From: Planctomycetota bacterium
Lineage (GTDB): Bacteria > Planctomycetota > PUPC01 > DSUN01
DNA: 9,987 nucleotides
NCBI GenBank assembly: GCA_016872875.1
Contig: VGYW01000313.1
Coordinates: 1 to 9,987 of the forward strand
Direction of reading: 5' to 3'
A program made the translations under genes and the position numbers. Below are positions 1-6,870 of this stretch, in pieces; position 1 is the stretch's first letter; each line of letters opens with the position of its first letter. A model generated the notes under the pieces. It saw only the letters and a program-made list of their open reading frames with translations. It was not told the origin of the DNA and ran no database searches.

Positions 1-819
1 CTTCACCAGGCTCTCCTCGGTGTCCTGGGCGTAGTACCCGGTCACCAGGTGGACCATCACTGCGCGGCTGCCCACCTCGGCCATCAGTTCCATGGACTTG
101 CCCATCAACTCGAAGTGCTTGTCCGACCAGAGGGGCACCTTGTAGGAGCGCGCCACGCACGCCTGGGCCAGGTACGCCAGGTTGTGGACGCTGAAGTCCT
201 TCGGGTCGGGAAGCGTCCAGGCATGCACCTTCAGGTGGATGGGCACGTCGAGCGGCGCATCCTGTTCGGCCGCGATAGTGACCTTGCCCTCATACTCCCC
301 TGGCGCCGCACTGGGGGGAATCCGCACCGTGATCCAGATGGGCACGGTGGCCACGGGTCCCTCGTGGGCAGGCTTCCACTTTCCCACGCTCCTCATATCG
401 GCGACTGGCACCTCCGCGGGCGCGGCGTCCAGGAGGCCGTCGAAGCGGTACGGCGCCATCCAGCTCTTCGTCGGCACGGCCAGTTCAGCGAACCGAACGC
501 GAATCTCGGCGGCGGCGATCTTGGCTCCGCCCTGCTTTGCCACCAGGTCGGAAGCCTGGGCCTTCAACCCCTGGATCGCGCGCATGCAGTTGGTGGCGGC
601 CAGACGCCCGGAGAAGACCCCGTTGCGGACGCCGACGACGCGGACCGGCTGGAGCTTCTGGAAGTTCGGCCCGTAGAAGTCGCCCACGGCGACGTTCTGG
701 ACGAACTCGCAGTTCCACACCTGGAGCCCGTCGAGCCTGCGCGCCGCCGGCTCGGCCACCGCACACATGGCCGACGTAAGGAGCAGCAGCATGCCCAGCG
801 GAGGCGACGCGTGCTTCAT
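1..819 (-). CDS. Secreted DUF6067/GH123-like glycoside hydrolase, N-terminal part (3' end beyond window)
   Basis: The open frame runs from ATG at 819 to the window edge, giving 273 residues with no stop. The start is preceded by an AAGGAG-type ribosome site and overlaps the stop of the upstream gene as ATGA, so the two are probably translationally coupled. Residues 1-23 look like a signal peptide (hydrophobic LLLLTSAM core, cleavage after AVA). What follows reads as beta-sandwich: a segment near residues 55-85 (VRNGVFSGRL, then IQGLKAQASDL), and later WITVRIPPSAAPGEYEGKV and LKVHAWTLPDPKDF. I associate this pattern with the DUF6067/DUF4091 glycoside hydrolase group related to GH123 (beta-N-acetylgalactosaminidases), common in Planctomycetes and Lentisphaerae. 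The catalytic barrel would begin around YKVPLWSDKHFELM and continue outside the window, so catalytic residues cannot be checked. The family assignment is from memory; substrate is unknown. Confidence 0.8.
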   Translation of the reverse strand, partial: MKHASPPLGMLLLLTSAMCAVAEPAARRLDGLQVWNCEFVQNVAVGDFYGPNFQKLQPVRVVGVRNGVFSGRLAATNCMRAIQGLKAQASDLVAKQGGAKIAAAEIRVRFAELAVPTKSWMAPYRFDGLLDAAPAEVPVADMRSVGKWKPAHEGPVATVPIWITVRIPPSAAPGEYEGKVTIAAEQDAPLDVPIHLKVHAWTLPDPKDFSVHNLAYLAQACVARSYKVPLWSDKHFELMGKSMELMAEVGSRAVMVHLVTGYYAQDTEESLVK

Positions 820-2098
820 TCCTTCTCCTTTCGCTCCCTCTTCGAGTCCTTCGCGCCCTTCAGGGCCACCTTCTCCTCCGCGTGGTAGCCGAGCTTGACG
901 CTGCGGATGCACTGGTTGCCGATGTCGGCCAGGAAGAACCGCCGGTCGGTGTGCACGGCCACGTTCATCGCGTGCATGATGGCCGTCTCGTCGCCGCCGA
1001 TCGAAGAGCCGCGGGGCACGGAGGCCCCGCCCACAACGGAGGCCCCGCCCACAGCACGGAGGCCCCGCCCACAACGGGCGGCCCGCCCTCCTTGGCCAGC
1101 GGGATGCCGACGAAGGGCGCGAGCTTCCCGTCCTTCTCGAGCGGGACCACGCTCACGCCGTGCCCGTAACTGCGCATGCCATAGCCGTAGTGCGACCACA
1201 ACTGCGAGTAAGCGGTCAGGTAGAGCCGCTTGCCGTCCGGGCTCACCGCGGCGCTGTAGGGCCGCAGCAGCGTCTCGCTCTCCTTGTCGTAGCCTGCCGC
1301 CGGGTACGCCACGTTGAGGCCCGCGAGCCCCATGCCCCCGGCGCCGTCCGTCCCCACCTCCGCCACCTCGGCGCTCACCAGGAAGATGCGGGAACCCGCC
1401 ACGACAATCTCGCGCACGTCGGCTGCCGGCATGAACACCGTGTCCTGGTCGTGGTTCAGGAGCTTCGAGGGGAGCCGCTCGTTGTCCGGGGGGAACTCCT
1501 GCCAGGCGACCCCCGGGACCTTTGCGATCTTGTCGGCCGGAAAGGGGAAGACCGTGCGCACGTAGTTCCCCTCGTGGTCGAACAGGCGCAACTGCGGGCC
1601 GTGTCCGGGAAAGAACACGTAGACCCCTTCGGGCGCCGCCTTCATGAGCGGATACGCGCGCGCGTCGGCCATCTTCTGGCCCGACCAGTAGAGCGTGCGC
1701 TCCAACTGCGGCCTCAGCCCCAGCGACACGCGGACGGCGTGGCTCTCCTTGTCGTCCACGTACCGCCCGATCTCGTCCTTGCCGTCCCAGACGATTGTCT
1801 GCTTGAGCGAATCCCTCTTGAACGGCAGAGGGGCGTTCTTGCCCAACACCCCGCTGGCCAGGTGCCGAATGATCTTCCCTGTGGCGTCCTCGACGGCCAC
1901 CGTCGCATCGCAGAAGTCCTTTGAGGCAAACGAGATGGTCGCCCTGTCGCCATCCTGCGTCACCGTCGGCCTCTCGGCGAACTCGAAGACCTCTTTGCGC
2001 TGAACCCTCAGCCGGTCCATCTCCAGCGCCCTGGCAGGCAGACTGAGGCCGGCCACCGCCGCGGTCACCAACCACGCTGAGCCGTATACTCTCCTCAC
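816..2098 (-). CDS. Secreted beta-propeller (NHL-like) protein with FlgD-like Ig domain; frameshifted
   Basis: The gene starts at GTG 2098, with GGAG about ten bases upstream. Residues 1-24 form a signal peptide ending ARA. Residues 62-128 resemble a FlgD-type Ig-like domain (ATVAVEDATGK, then IVWDGKDEIGRYV). From about residue 155 propeller-like strands follow (GVYVFFPGHGPQLRLFDHEG, SPDGKRLYLTAYSQLW). The starting frame would end at 965 after a low-complexity tail. The genuine C terminus lies in another frame down to TGA 816-818: it includes HAMNVAVHTDRRFFLADIGN and YHAEEKVALK, and its stop overlaps the next gene's ATG. The switch happens inside an 18-bp tandem repeat whose middle copy has two extra bases. 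Without them the gene would encode 426 residues. Relatives I recall are often longer, so part of the propeller may be missing. The cause could be slippage, real inactivation or an assembly error. Probable role: extracytoplasmic binding or scaffolding beside the GH123-like enzyme. Confidence 0.75.
1021..1076. repeat. 18-bp tandem repeat, three copies, middle copy 20 bp
   Basis: On the plus strand, GAGGCCCCGCCCACAACG occurs at 1021-1038 and 1059-1076. The copy between them, at 1039-1058, carries two extra bases (GC at 1054-1055). In the minus-strand coding frame an 18-bp unit encodes VVGGAS. The 2-bp insertion is exactly what breaks the reading frame of the propeller gene. Confidence 0.9.
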
Positions 2099-2155
2099 GT
2101 CCTTCTGTCTCCTGATGTCGCCCCCGCCTGAGCCTTCGGGGCGCTCCCCATCAAT

Positions 2156-2184
2156 ACTCTAGCGCCGACCCCTTAGCCGTTCAA
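2156..2184 (-). promoter_or_regulatory. Possible sigma-70-type promoter for the propeller/GH123-like operon
   Basis: On the minus strand, TTGAAC (2184-2179) is followed after 17 bases by TAGAGT (2161-2156), each matching 4 of 6 consensus bases. Transcription would begin near 2149, leaving a leader of about 50 bases before GTG 2098. The motif match is moderate only. Confidence 0.35.
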
Positions 2185-2281
2185 CCCAGGCCGCCCGGGT
2201 ACAGCTTGATCCTCCATCGCCCGCACGCTGCCGGCAGACCAATGGGGGCCGCTCCAGGAGGTGGATGGCAGGAGGTGTCGC

Positions 2282-2410
2282 ATGGCTGCCGTGGGCAAGA
2301 GCCTGAACCTCGAGGTGCCCGCCTGGTGGGGCGCCGAAAAGCGTCCGCCTGAGGGGAAGATGTACGTGGCCGACCTCGCCCCCTGGCTCACGAATCCTCG
2401 AACTCACAAA
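2282..2410 (+). pseudogene. Short unrecognised coding-like fragment
   Basis: ATG 2282 follows AGGAGG with a 6-base spacer, an excellent ribosome site. The first 35 or so residues look protein-like (KSLNLEVPAWWG, then PPEGKMYVADLAPWL), after which the frame loses that character although it stays open to 2734. The 9-base stretch CAGGAGGTG occurs twice, 14 bases apart (2255-2263 and 2269-2277), so the ribosome site is duplicated. I do not recognise the family. It may be the 5' end of a gene cut off near 2400 or a chance open frame. The surroundings are other gene fragments, which favours a remnant. Confidence 0.25.
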
Positions 2411-2503
2411 GTGGCTTCGTTGTCTGGCCCGGAGAAGCGTCTGCCTTGTCTTGGTTGGGCGCTTCGCTCGCAGTCCGGGGCCCATCCGGCGTCGAGCGCA
2501 GCG

Positions 2504-2716
2504 ATACGCCGTGCCCGCGCAAGTGCCGTCCTTGAGCTGAGCGGCTTTGAGCGCGGAGCGCTCGAGCAGTTCCAGCCGGACCTCCACCCGCTCGACATTG
2601 CGCCGAATCGAGAGTTGCGAGTCCTTCGGGAGCTTGCTTCCCTCGTAGCGCTCGATGGCCTGCTGGTAGGATTCCTTCGCCTTGGCGGCGTCGCCCGTAG
2701 CGGCAGCCGAGGACAT
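2504..2716 (-). pseudogene. Remnant of a TPR-like plus FMN-binding-domain protein
   Basis: From ATG 2716 about 71 codons read as a typical alpha-helical, TPR-like segment (GDAAKAKESYQQAIERYEG), then a charged helix (RRNVERVEVRLELLERSALK), then LKDGTCAGTAY. The last piece resembles the opening strand of FMN-binding domains (PF04205), which often begins with a DGTYTG-type motif. After residue 71 the frame becomes Arg-rich and unstructured to its stop at 2159, and no FMN threonine motif is seen. I interpret this as a C-terminally truncated gene. The start is also unclear: the strongest ribosome site nearby (AAGGAGGAG near 2740) serves an ATG at 2726 in a different frame, suggesting a frameshift near the 5' end. 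The domain link is from memory and tentative. Confidence 0.4.
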
Positions 2717-2762
2717 GAATTCGCCATCGTCTGATCTCCTCCTTCACGCTCCCAGGAACCAC

Positions 2763-2882
2763 CCCGCGCCTGTAGCGGTAGCCCCACATGGTCCCGCGGT
2801 CGTTGGCCGAGTCGTATTGGGCCCAGCCGTAGTTGGTGGCGGGGAGCCGCAAGGCGCCCTCTTTGTTCGGAGGGTTCGACAT
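2763..2882 (-). pseudogene. Unrecognised coding-like fragment
   Basis: The minus-strand frame from 2882 reads about 40 residues with credible protein composition (LRLPATNYGWAQYDSAND, then GTMWGYRYRRG), rich in Tyr, Trp and Gly, as in a beta-strand-rich secreted protein. Beyond about residue 52 the frame turns Arg-rich and probably non-coding. No ribosome site precedes the ATG at 2882, so this is more likely an internal or C-terminal piece than a gene start. Its upstream boundary coincides with the ATG of the plus-strand FG-GAP frame at 2881 (the two start codons overlap as CATG), suggesting a junction near 2880. I cannot name the family. Confidence 0.25.
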
Positions 2883-4032
2883 GGAACAATGGAAGGCGAC
2901 CGAGCTCGCGCGCCAGGGCGGGAAGTTCGGCAGCCACGGCTGGTGGCCATGGGGGCTGGCGGCATTCGACTACGACAACGACGGCGACATGGACCTGCTG
3001 GCGCAGCAGCACGGCCAGCCACGCACGATGATCATCCGCAACCTGCTCAAGGAGAAGGGCAAGCTGGGCTTTGTCAACGCCAACCCCGAGCTGGGCCTGC
3101 CCAGCAACGCACTGGCGGGCTGCTTCAAGCCGCTGATCTGGGACTTCGACGGGGACGGGTTCCTGGACCTGGCCTACCGCGACTCGCAGCCGGAGACGGT
3201 GGACGACAACGGATTCCCTTGCCTGTGCACCCAGTCGGCCCGCTACTTCTTCGAGGGCGCCACGTGCAACTTCGGCCGCGAGCCCTGGCGGCCCAGATGG
3301 CTTGCGCAGCCGCCCGCGGCCATTGTTCCCGCCATCGCCGAGGGGAAGAAGGCCCGCTTCTTCCATATGGAGCTCCTCGAGGGCATTGACCTCACGGGCA
3401 AGGGTCGGAAGGATTCCGCCTGGGGCGGCTTCGGCTCCTATGGCGGCCCGATGATGGGGCGCTATCTGGTCGCTGAGGGCGAGGGCGGCCTCACGGACGC
3501 CACGGAACAGTTGGGCCTCCCCATGGCGGGCACCCCGGTGTACTTCGGCGACCTCAACGGGGACGGCGCCGACGACGTGCTGGTGGCCCAGGGCGACCGC
3601 GGCGGGCTGTATCTCAGCGACGGCCAGGGCAAGTTCGCCCTCAAACCCGGCCCCCTTACCGACTTCCTCCGATGGAAGGATCCGTACCTGCACAAGGTGG
3701 TCGCAGCGGACTTCAACAACGACGGGCGGCTCGACCTCGTGCTGTCGAGCGGCCGCCTCGGTGGCGTCGAGGCGTATCAGGACCTCGGGCGAGGCGAACT
3801 GCGCCGCGTGCCGGGCCGCCCGCTCAGTCCTCCTCTTCCTCGGCCTCGTCGAGCGCGCTTCGCCGCAAGCCCTGTGCCTCGCCATTCGGTCTGGCAGGGC
3901 GTTGTCGAGCCGATGGGACTTGATCATTCGCCTCCACTGTGGCAGAATCGCCTGTTGGGCAGGACAAAGGAGGCAAGACCACGGAGCGACAAGTCAGGCG
4001 CCCTAACGCTCTTGCGCTTGCCGGGGCATTGA
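2881..4032 (+). CDS. FG-GAP/VCBS repeat protein, apparently lacking its natural N and C termini
   Basis: ATG 2881 follows GGAGGG with a 6-base spacer; the frame is also open upstream to TTG 2833, just after a stop. Four calcium-binding loops of the DxDxDGxxD type are visible, numbered from ATG 2881: DYDNDGDMD at 30-38, DFDGDGFLD at 88-96, DLNGDGADD at 224-232 and DFNNDGRLD at 277-285. These mark an FG-GAP/VCBS seven-bladed propeller of the kind found in secreted adhesins and CRTAC1-like proteins. No signal peptide precedes the first blade, unusual for this class, and the sequence upstream codes for something else on the other strand. After GVEAYQDLGRGE (about position 3800) the frame becomes Pro/Arg-rich with no repeats, so the last 75 or so codons are probably not original. 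I read it as a propeller remnant truncated at both ends, though the ribosome site means a cytoplasmic product could still be made. Confidence 0.6.
   Translation: MEQWKATELARQGGKFGSHGWWPWGLAAFDYDNDGDMDLLAQQHGQPRTMIIRNLLKEKGKLGFVNANPELGLPSNALAGCFKPLIWDFDGDGFLDLAYRDSQPETVDDNGFPCLCTQSARYFFEGATCNFGREPWRPRWLAQPPAAIVPAIAEGKKARFFHMELLEGIDLTGKGRKDSAWGGFGSYGGPMMGRYLVAEGEGGLTDATEQLGLPMAGTPVYFGDLNGDGADDVLVAQGDRGGLYLSDGQGKFALKPGPLTDFLRWKDPYLHKVVAADFNNDGRLDLVLSSGRLGGVEAYQDLGRGELRRVPGRPLSPPLPRPRRARFAASPVPRHSVWQGVVEPMGLDHSPPLWQNRLLGRTKEARPRSDKSGALTLLRLPGH
3920..3948 (+). promoter_or_regulatory. Possible promoter of the Kelch-like gene
   Basis: TTGATC (3920-3925), a 17-base spacer and CAGAAT (3943-3948) each match 4 of 6 sigma-70 consensus bases. 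AAAGGAGG (3966-3973) follows, and seven bases later an ACG codon (3981-3983) opens a signal-peptide-like frame. The arrangement looks like an intact promoter and ribosome site whose start codon has changed. Confidence 0.3.
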
Positions 4033-4359
4033 TGCTCTGGGCCGCGGCACGGCTGGCGACAGGCTTCGGCGAGAGGGGGAAGATGCTCGCCGAGCGGCTG
4101 GCGGGCGGCTGCACGGGCTGCTACAGCAACGAGTGCTTCGCCTTCGACCCCGGCACGGGCACCTGGTTCCCCATCCGCGCGGCGGACCGAGCTGCGCAAG
4201 GGACCTGAGAAAATGCCCTCGATGGACCACTACCCGCCCCCTGCTTTCGCCTACGACCCGGTTGCCAGCCTCGTCATGTGCACGAACCCCAAGCTGGGCT
4301 GGCGGCTGCTCTTCTACGACCCGCGCGCGAACACCTTCCGCTGGTCGGCCGCGGTGTAG
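3939..4359 (+). pseudogene. Broken secreted Kelch-like beta-propeller gene
   Basis: Two frames together look like one former gene. Frame 1 is open from GTG 3939 to TGA 4206-4208. From the ACG at 3981 it reads a good signal peptide (RRPNALALAGALMLWAAARL) and then CYSNECFAFDPGTGTWFPI, which fits a Kelch/galactose-oxidase-type blade (FDP-x-T-x-x-W). Frame 2 (+1), from about 4189 to TAG 4357-4359, reads AFAYDPVASLVM and LLFYDPRANTFRWS, again blade-like. The frame is lost between about 4170 and 4190. The strongest ribosome site (AAAGGAGG, 3966-3973) sits seven bases before ACG rather than ATG, so the start may also be mutated. Kelch proteins of this kind usually have several blades; only about two remain, so an internal deletion is likely too. 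The last stop directly abuts the GTG start of the next gene. Confidence 0.5.
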
Positions 4360-6708
4360 GTGACGCCGCCGAAGAGGAGGATCTTCTTGCTCCTGAGCCG
4401 CGCGTGCTTCGCTGCATGGGCATTGGCCTCGGCGTGTCATGCCGCAGCCCTCCCCGTCGGCCAGATCGTGCCCGACTACATGGAGGGGGATCTTGAGACC
4501 GCCATCGTGCCCACCCCGCAGGAGGCAAGGCTGGGCAACACGGCGTTCCCCGCGGGGAAGGTCGCCCTGGTCAAGCCGGAGGAGTACCGCGCGCCCGACA
4601 CACTAGCGCTCGAGCTGGGTCGGCTCCTGGGCGCCCAACTGGCGACGGCCGAGGACGCAGCGACGGTCGTCTTCGTCGGCGCGGCGGCTACGAGGCAACT
4701 GGCCGCGATGGGCCTCAAGCCGCCGCCCGCTGGCGCAGACGCCTACGTCCTCCACACCGCCTCGGGAAAGCAGGGCGGGAGGAACCTTGCCCTGCTGGCA
4801 GGGAATTCTCCTGCCGCCGATTTCTGGGCCTTCGCCACGCTACGGCAAATGGTCTTCGAGAAGGACGGCGTCCGCTACATCCGCGAGGGGACCGTGACCG
4901 ATTTCCCCCGCTTCGCGTGCCGCGGCAACAAGCGGCCTCGGCTGTGGGAGTGGCGCTACAAGGCGAACTACGCCTGGTTCTTCGAGCCGCCGAAGCAAGG
5001 CTCAGGCAAGCCGGAGGAGAACTTCCGCTGGAGCTACTTCCGCCAGAACGGCGCGTGGGTCTGCCACGGCGAGCCCCTGAGGGCGACCGACGAGGAGATG
5101 GACAAGCTCATCCAGGGCTATGGCGAGGCGGATGCGCGGACCGGCGTGAAGCGGCGGGTTCCCGGCGCCCTCGACGCCTACAAGGGCGGATGCCGCGAAT
5201 TCGTCCTGAAGTTCGACGACACTGGCTCCGGGATGAGCCCGAGCACGGAGGCGCGGTTTGGGCGGGACTTCTACAAGGCGCTGCACCACTACATCGTGGG
5301 GATGCACCGGCGGCTGAAGGCCGTTGACCCTGGGAACAGGGTCTTCTTCATGCCTCGGCCTTACTGGTACAATAGCTTCGAGACGGCTCGTTACGCGAAG
5401 GCGCTGCTCGCCCACGGCCCGTTCCCCGAGGACATCGGCCTCTCCGTCTGCGGGCCGGAGGTCATCAGCCGCCAGATCCCAACCGGCTGCCTGAAGGAGT
5501 TCCGCGAGCTGTTCGGCCTGAAGGCGCCGGCCCAGATCTACGACAATTATGGCCGCGGGGGCGACTTGTTCGCCTACAGCGGGCGGGACGCCGACCTCTG
5601 GCGCGAGGTCTGCTGCATCTTCCCCGAGCGCGGCACGCCGGTCACGCGCATCACGGTCTACAACTACCTGTGGAACCCCGAGGGCTACGACCCGAGGCGT
5701 TCGCTCCAGCTCGCGGTGCGCGAGCTGGCGTCGGGGAAGCCCGAGGTCTACGCGCCGCTGCTGGATTACGTTCAGTTCTACGAGGCCAATCGCTGCCCGG
5801 CGGCTTACCCCCCACAGAAGCAGGCGGTTGAGCAGTTCCGCAAGGCCAATGAGGCGCTGAAGGCGAAGTACGAAGCCCTTGCTCCCCTGCTGGCCAAGAG
5901 CCCGATGGCGGTCGAGGTCGGCCTCGCCGACGAGCTGTGGGGCAGCCGCTCGCCGCAGAGCAGCTATGAGTTGGGCGAGACGGCTCGGCTCCGGCGGCGG
6001 CTCGACTTCGAGCCCTACATGGCCCGCTACGGCTGGCAGGAGGCAGTGGTCGCCCGGACCGACGCTGCCCCGACCATTGACGGAGGCCTGGATGAGGCCG
6101 CCTGGCAGCGGGCGCCTGAGTTCGCCCAATTCGTCCAGCCCGCCTGGGGCATGAAGACACCCTCGAAGGACTCGGAGACCCTGCTCCTCGCGGGCGACGA
6201 GCGGACCAGTCTGCGCCTCCTCTACACCAGCACCCATCTGTTCCTGGGGATCGAGTTCGGCTACAGGGAGAAGCCGGCGCTCCCGAAATGGGCACAGGAG
6301 CTCTGGCAGGGTGCGCAGCCCGGCCAGCAGGGGGACTACGCGTGGCGGGTGCCCTGCTTCGAGCTGTTCCTCGACCCCAACGGGCGGCGGGCGGACTACT
6401 ATCAGGTGATCTCGAACGTGGCGGGGCTTTGGCTGTCAAAGCACTTCGGCGCCTACGAGCCTGGGCGTCGGGGCGAGCCGTGGCAGCCTGGCTACAAGTT
6501 CGCCTTCTCGCTGGGCGAGAAGCGGGGCGTGCTGGAGGCCGCCATCCCCTTCGCGGACCTGGCCCCCGCGGCGCCCCGGCGCGGCGACGCCTGGGGGTTT
6601 CAGTGCTTCCGCTCGAAGATCGGCTCGTTCGGCCTCTTCAGCGGCGTCTATGACATGGTCGGCGGCGAGCACGCTGCCTCTCAGTTCGGGCGGATCGTGT
6701 TCGAGTGA
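4360..6708 (+). CDS. Secreted GH84-like beta-N-acetylglucosaminidase with GH20b-like and CBM9-like domains
   Basis: This 782-residue protein (numbered from GTG 4360) appears intact. Residues 1-30 are a signal peptide (KRR, then LLLSRACFAAWALASACHA). Residues 45-160 fit the N-terminal GH20b-like domain that precedes catalytic barrels in GH20, GH84 and related enzymes (IVPTPQEARLG at 49-59). Residues 165-480 look like a GH84-type TIM barrel: LKFDDTGSGMSP contains the adjacent acid pair D286-D287, IYDNYGRGGDLF at 393-404 matches the conserved DNY segment (D395), and YLWNPEGYDP is at 436-445. GH84 enzymes cleave terminal beta-linked GlcNAc by substrate-assisted catalysis using two neighbouring Asp residues. 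A helical linker (about 485-530) leads to a CBM9-like domain (about 564-782; TIDGGLDEAAW, then ELFLDPNG). Likely an extracytoplasmic exo-hexosaminidase on glycoproteins or amino-sugar polymers. Exact substrate is unknown. The domain calls are motif-based. Confidence 0.8.
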   Translation: MTPPKRRIFLLLSRACFAAWALASACHAAALPVGQIVPDYMEGDLETAIVPTPQEARLGNTAFPAGKVALVKPEEYRAPDTLALELGRLLGAQLATAEDAATVVFVGAAATRQLAAMGLKPPPAGADAYVLHTASGKQGGRNLALLAGNSPAADFWAFATLRQMVFEKDGVRYIREGTVTDFPRFACRGNKRPRLWEWRYKANYAWFFEPPKQGSGKPEENFRWSYFRQNGAWVCHGEPLRATDEEMDKLIQGYGEADARTGVKRRVPGALDAYKGGCREFVLKFDDTGSGMSPSTEARFGRDFYKALHHYIVGMHRRLKAVDPGNRVFFMPRPYWYNSFETARYAKALLAHGPFPEDIGLSVCGPEVISRQIPTGCLKEFRELFGLKAPAQIYDNYGRGGDLFAYSGRDADLWREVCCIFPERGTPVTRITVYNYLWNPEGYDPRRSLQLAVRELASGKPEVYAPLLDYVQFYEANRCPAAYPPQKQAVEQFRKANEALKAKYEALAPLLAKSPMAVEVGLADELWGSRSPQSSYELGETARLRRRLDFEPYMARYGWQEAVVARTDAAPTIDGGLDEAAWQRAPEFAQFVQPAWGMKTPSKDSETLLLAGDERTSLRLLYTSTHLFLGIEFGYREKPALPKWAQELWQGAQPGQQGDYAWRVPCFELFLDPNGRRADYYQVISNVAGLWLSKHFGAYEPGRRGEPWQPGYKFAFSLGEKRGVLEAAIPFADLAPAAPRRGDAWGFQCFRSKIGSFGLFSGVYDMVGGEHAASQFGRIVFE
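4375..4380 (+). promoter_or_regulatory. Strong internal ribosome binding site (AGGAGG) suggesting an alternative TTG start
   Basis: AGGAGG is followed by a 6-base spacer and TTG 4387-4389, in frame with the GTG at 4360. GTG 4360 itself has no recognisable ribosome site, but it preserves a KRR n-region that suits the signal peptide. Both starts give an exported protein; sequence alone does not decide between them. Confidence 0.4.
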
Positions 6709-6823
6709 GCAGGCCGCTGAAGCGCAGCACCACACTGATGAGTGCCAGGCGCATCACGAGCATGAACGCCACCACGATCAGCCGCGTGCCCTCGATGGCC
6801 TTGCCTGCTTCTGGCGCACGAGT

Positions 6824-6843
6824 CCGGCGGCTGAAGCCGCCGG
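6824..6843. repeat. REP-like palindrome
   Basis: CCGGCGGCT (6824-6832) and AGCCGCCGG (6835-6843) are perfect reverse complements separated by GA, and CTACCCAC follows at 6845-6852. Palindromes of this sort followed by CTACCCA are familiar to me as dispersed REP-like elements in other high-GC bacteria. Only one copy is present in the window, so dispersal cannot be shown here. Confidence 0.45.
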
Positions 6844-6853
6844 CTACCCACTG

Positions 6854-6870
6854 TGCTCCCGTTGGGAGCA
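6854..6870. other. Perfect 7-bp stem-loop
   Basis: TGCTCCC (6854-6860), loop GTT, GGGAGCA (6864-6870). It lies ten bases after the REP-like palindrome and has no T-run, so it is more likely part of the same repeat element or an RNA-stabilising hairpin than a classical terminator. Confidence 0.5.

Noticed and set aside
1017..1080. CRISPR array
   Set aside because: The repeat units are directly adjacent without spacers and only 18-20 bp; it is a coding tandem repeat.
1160..1924. A 254-codon open frame on the plus strand
   Set aside because: It is antisense to the propeller gene and His/Arg-rich, with no recognisable features.
3824..3925. Acidic C-terminus-like tail on the minus strand (ALDEAEEEED then stop)
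   Set aside because: It resembles a real acidic C terminus, but the upstream part of the frame is antisense to the Kelch-like gene and has no coding character; it is too short to support.
2404..3927. A 507-codon open frame on the minus strand
   Set aside because: It is antisense to the four calcium-binding loops of the FG-GAP frame, is rich in Arg/Ala/Val as expected from the complement of GC-rich coding DNA, and shows no motifs of its own.
5002..6237. A 411-codon open frame on the minus strand
   Set aside because: It is antisense to the GH84-like gene, whose motifs and signal peptide are clear; high GC alone keeps the antisense frame open.
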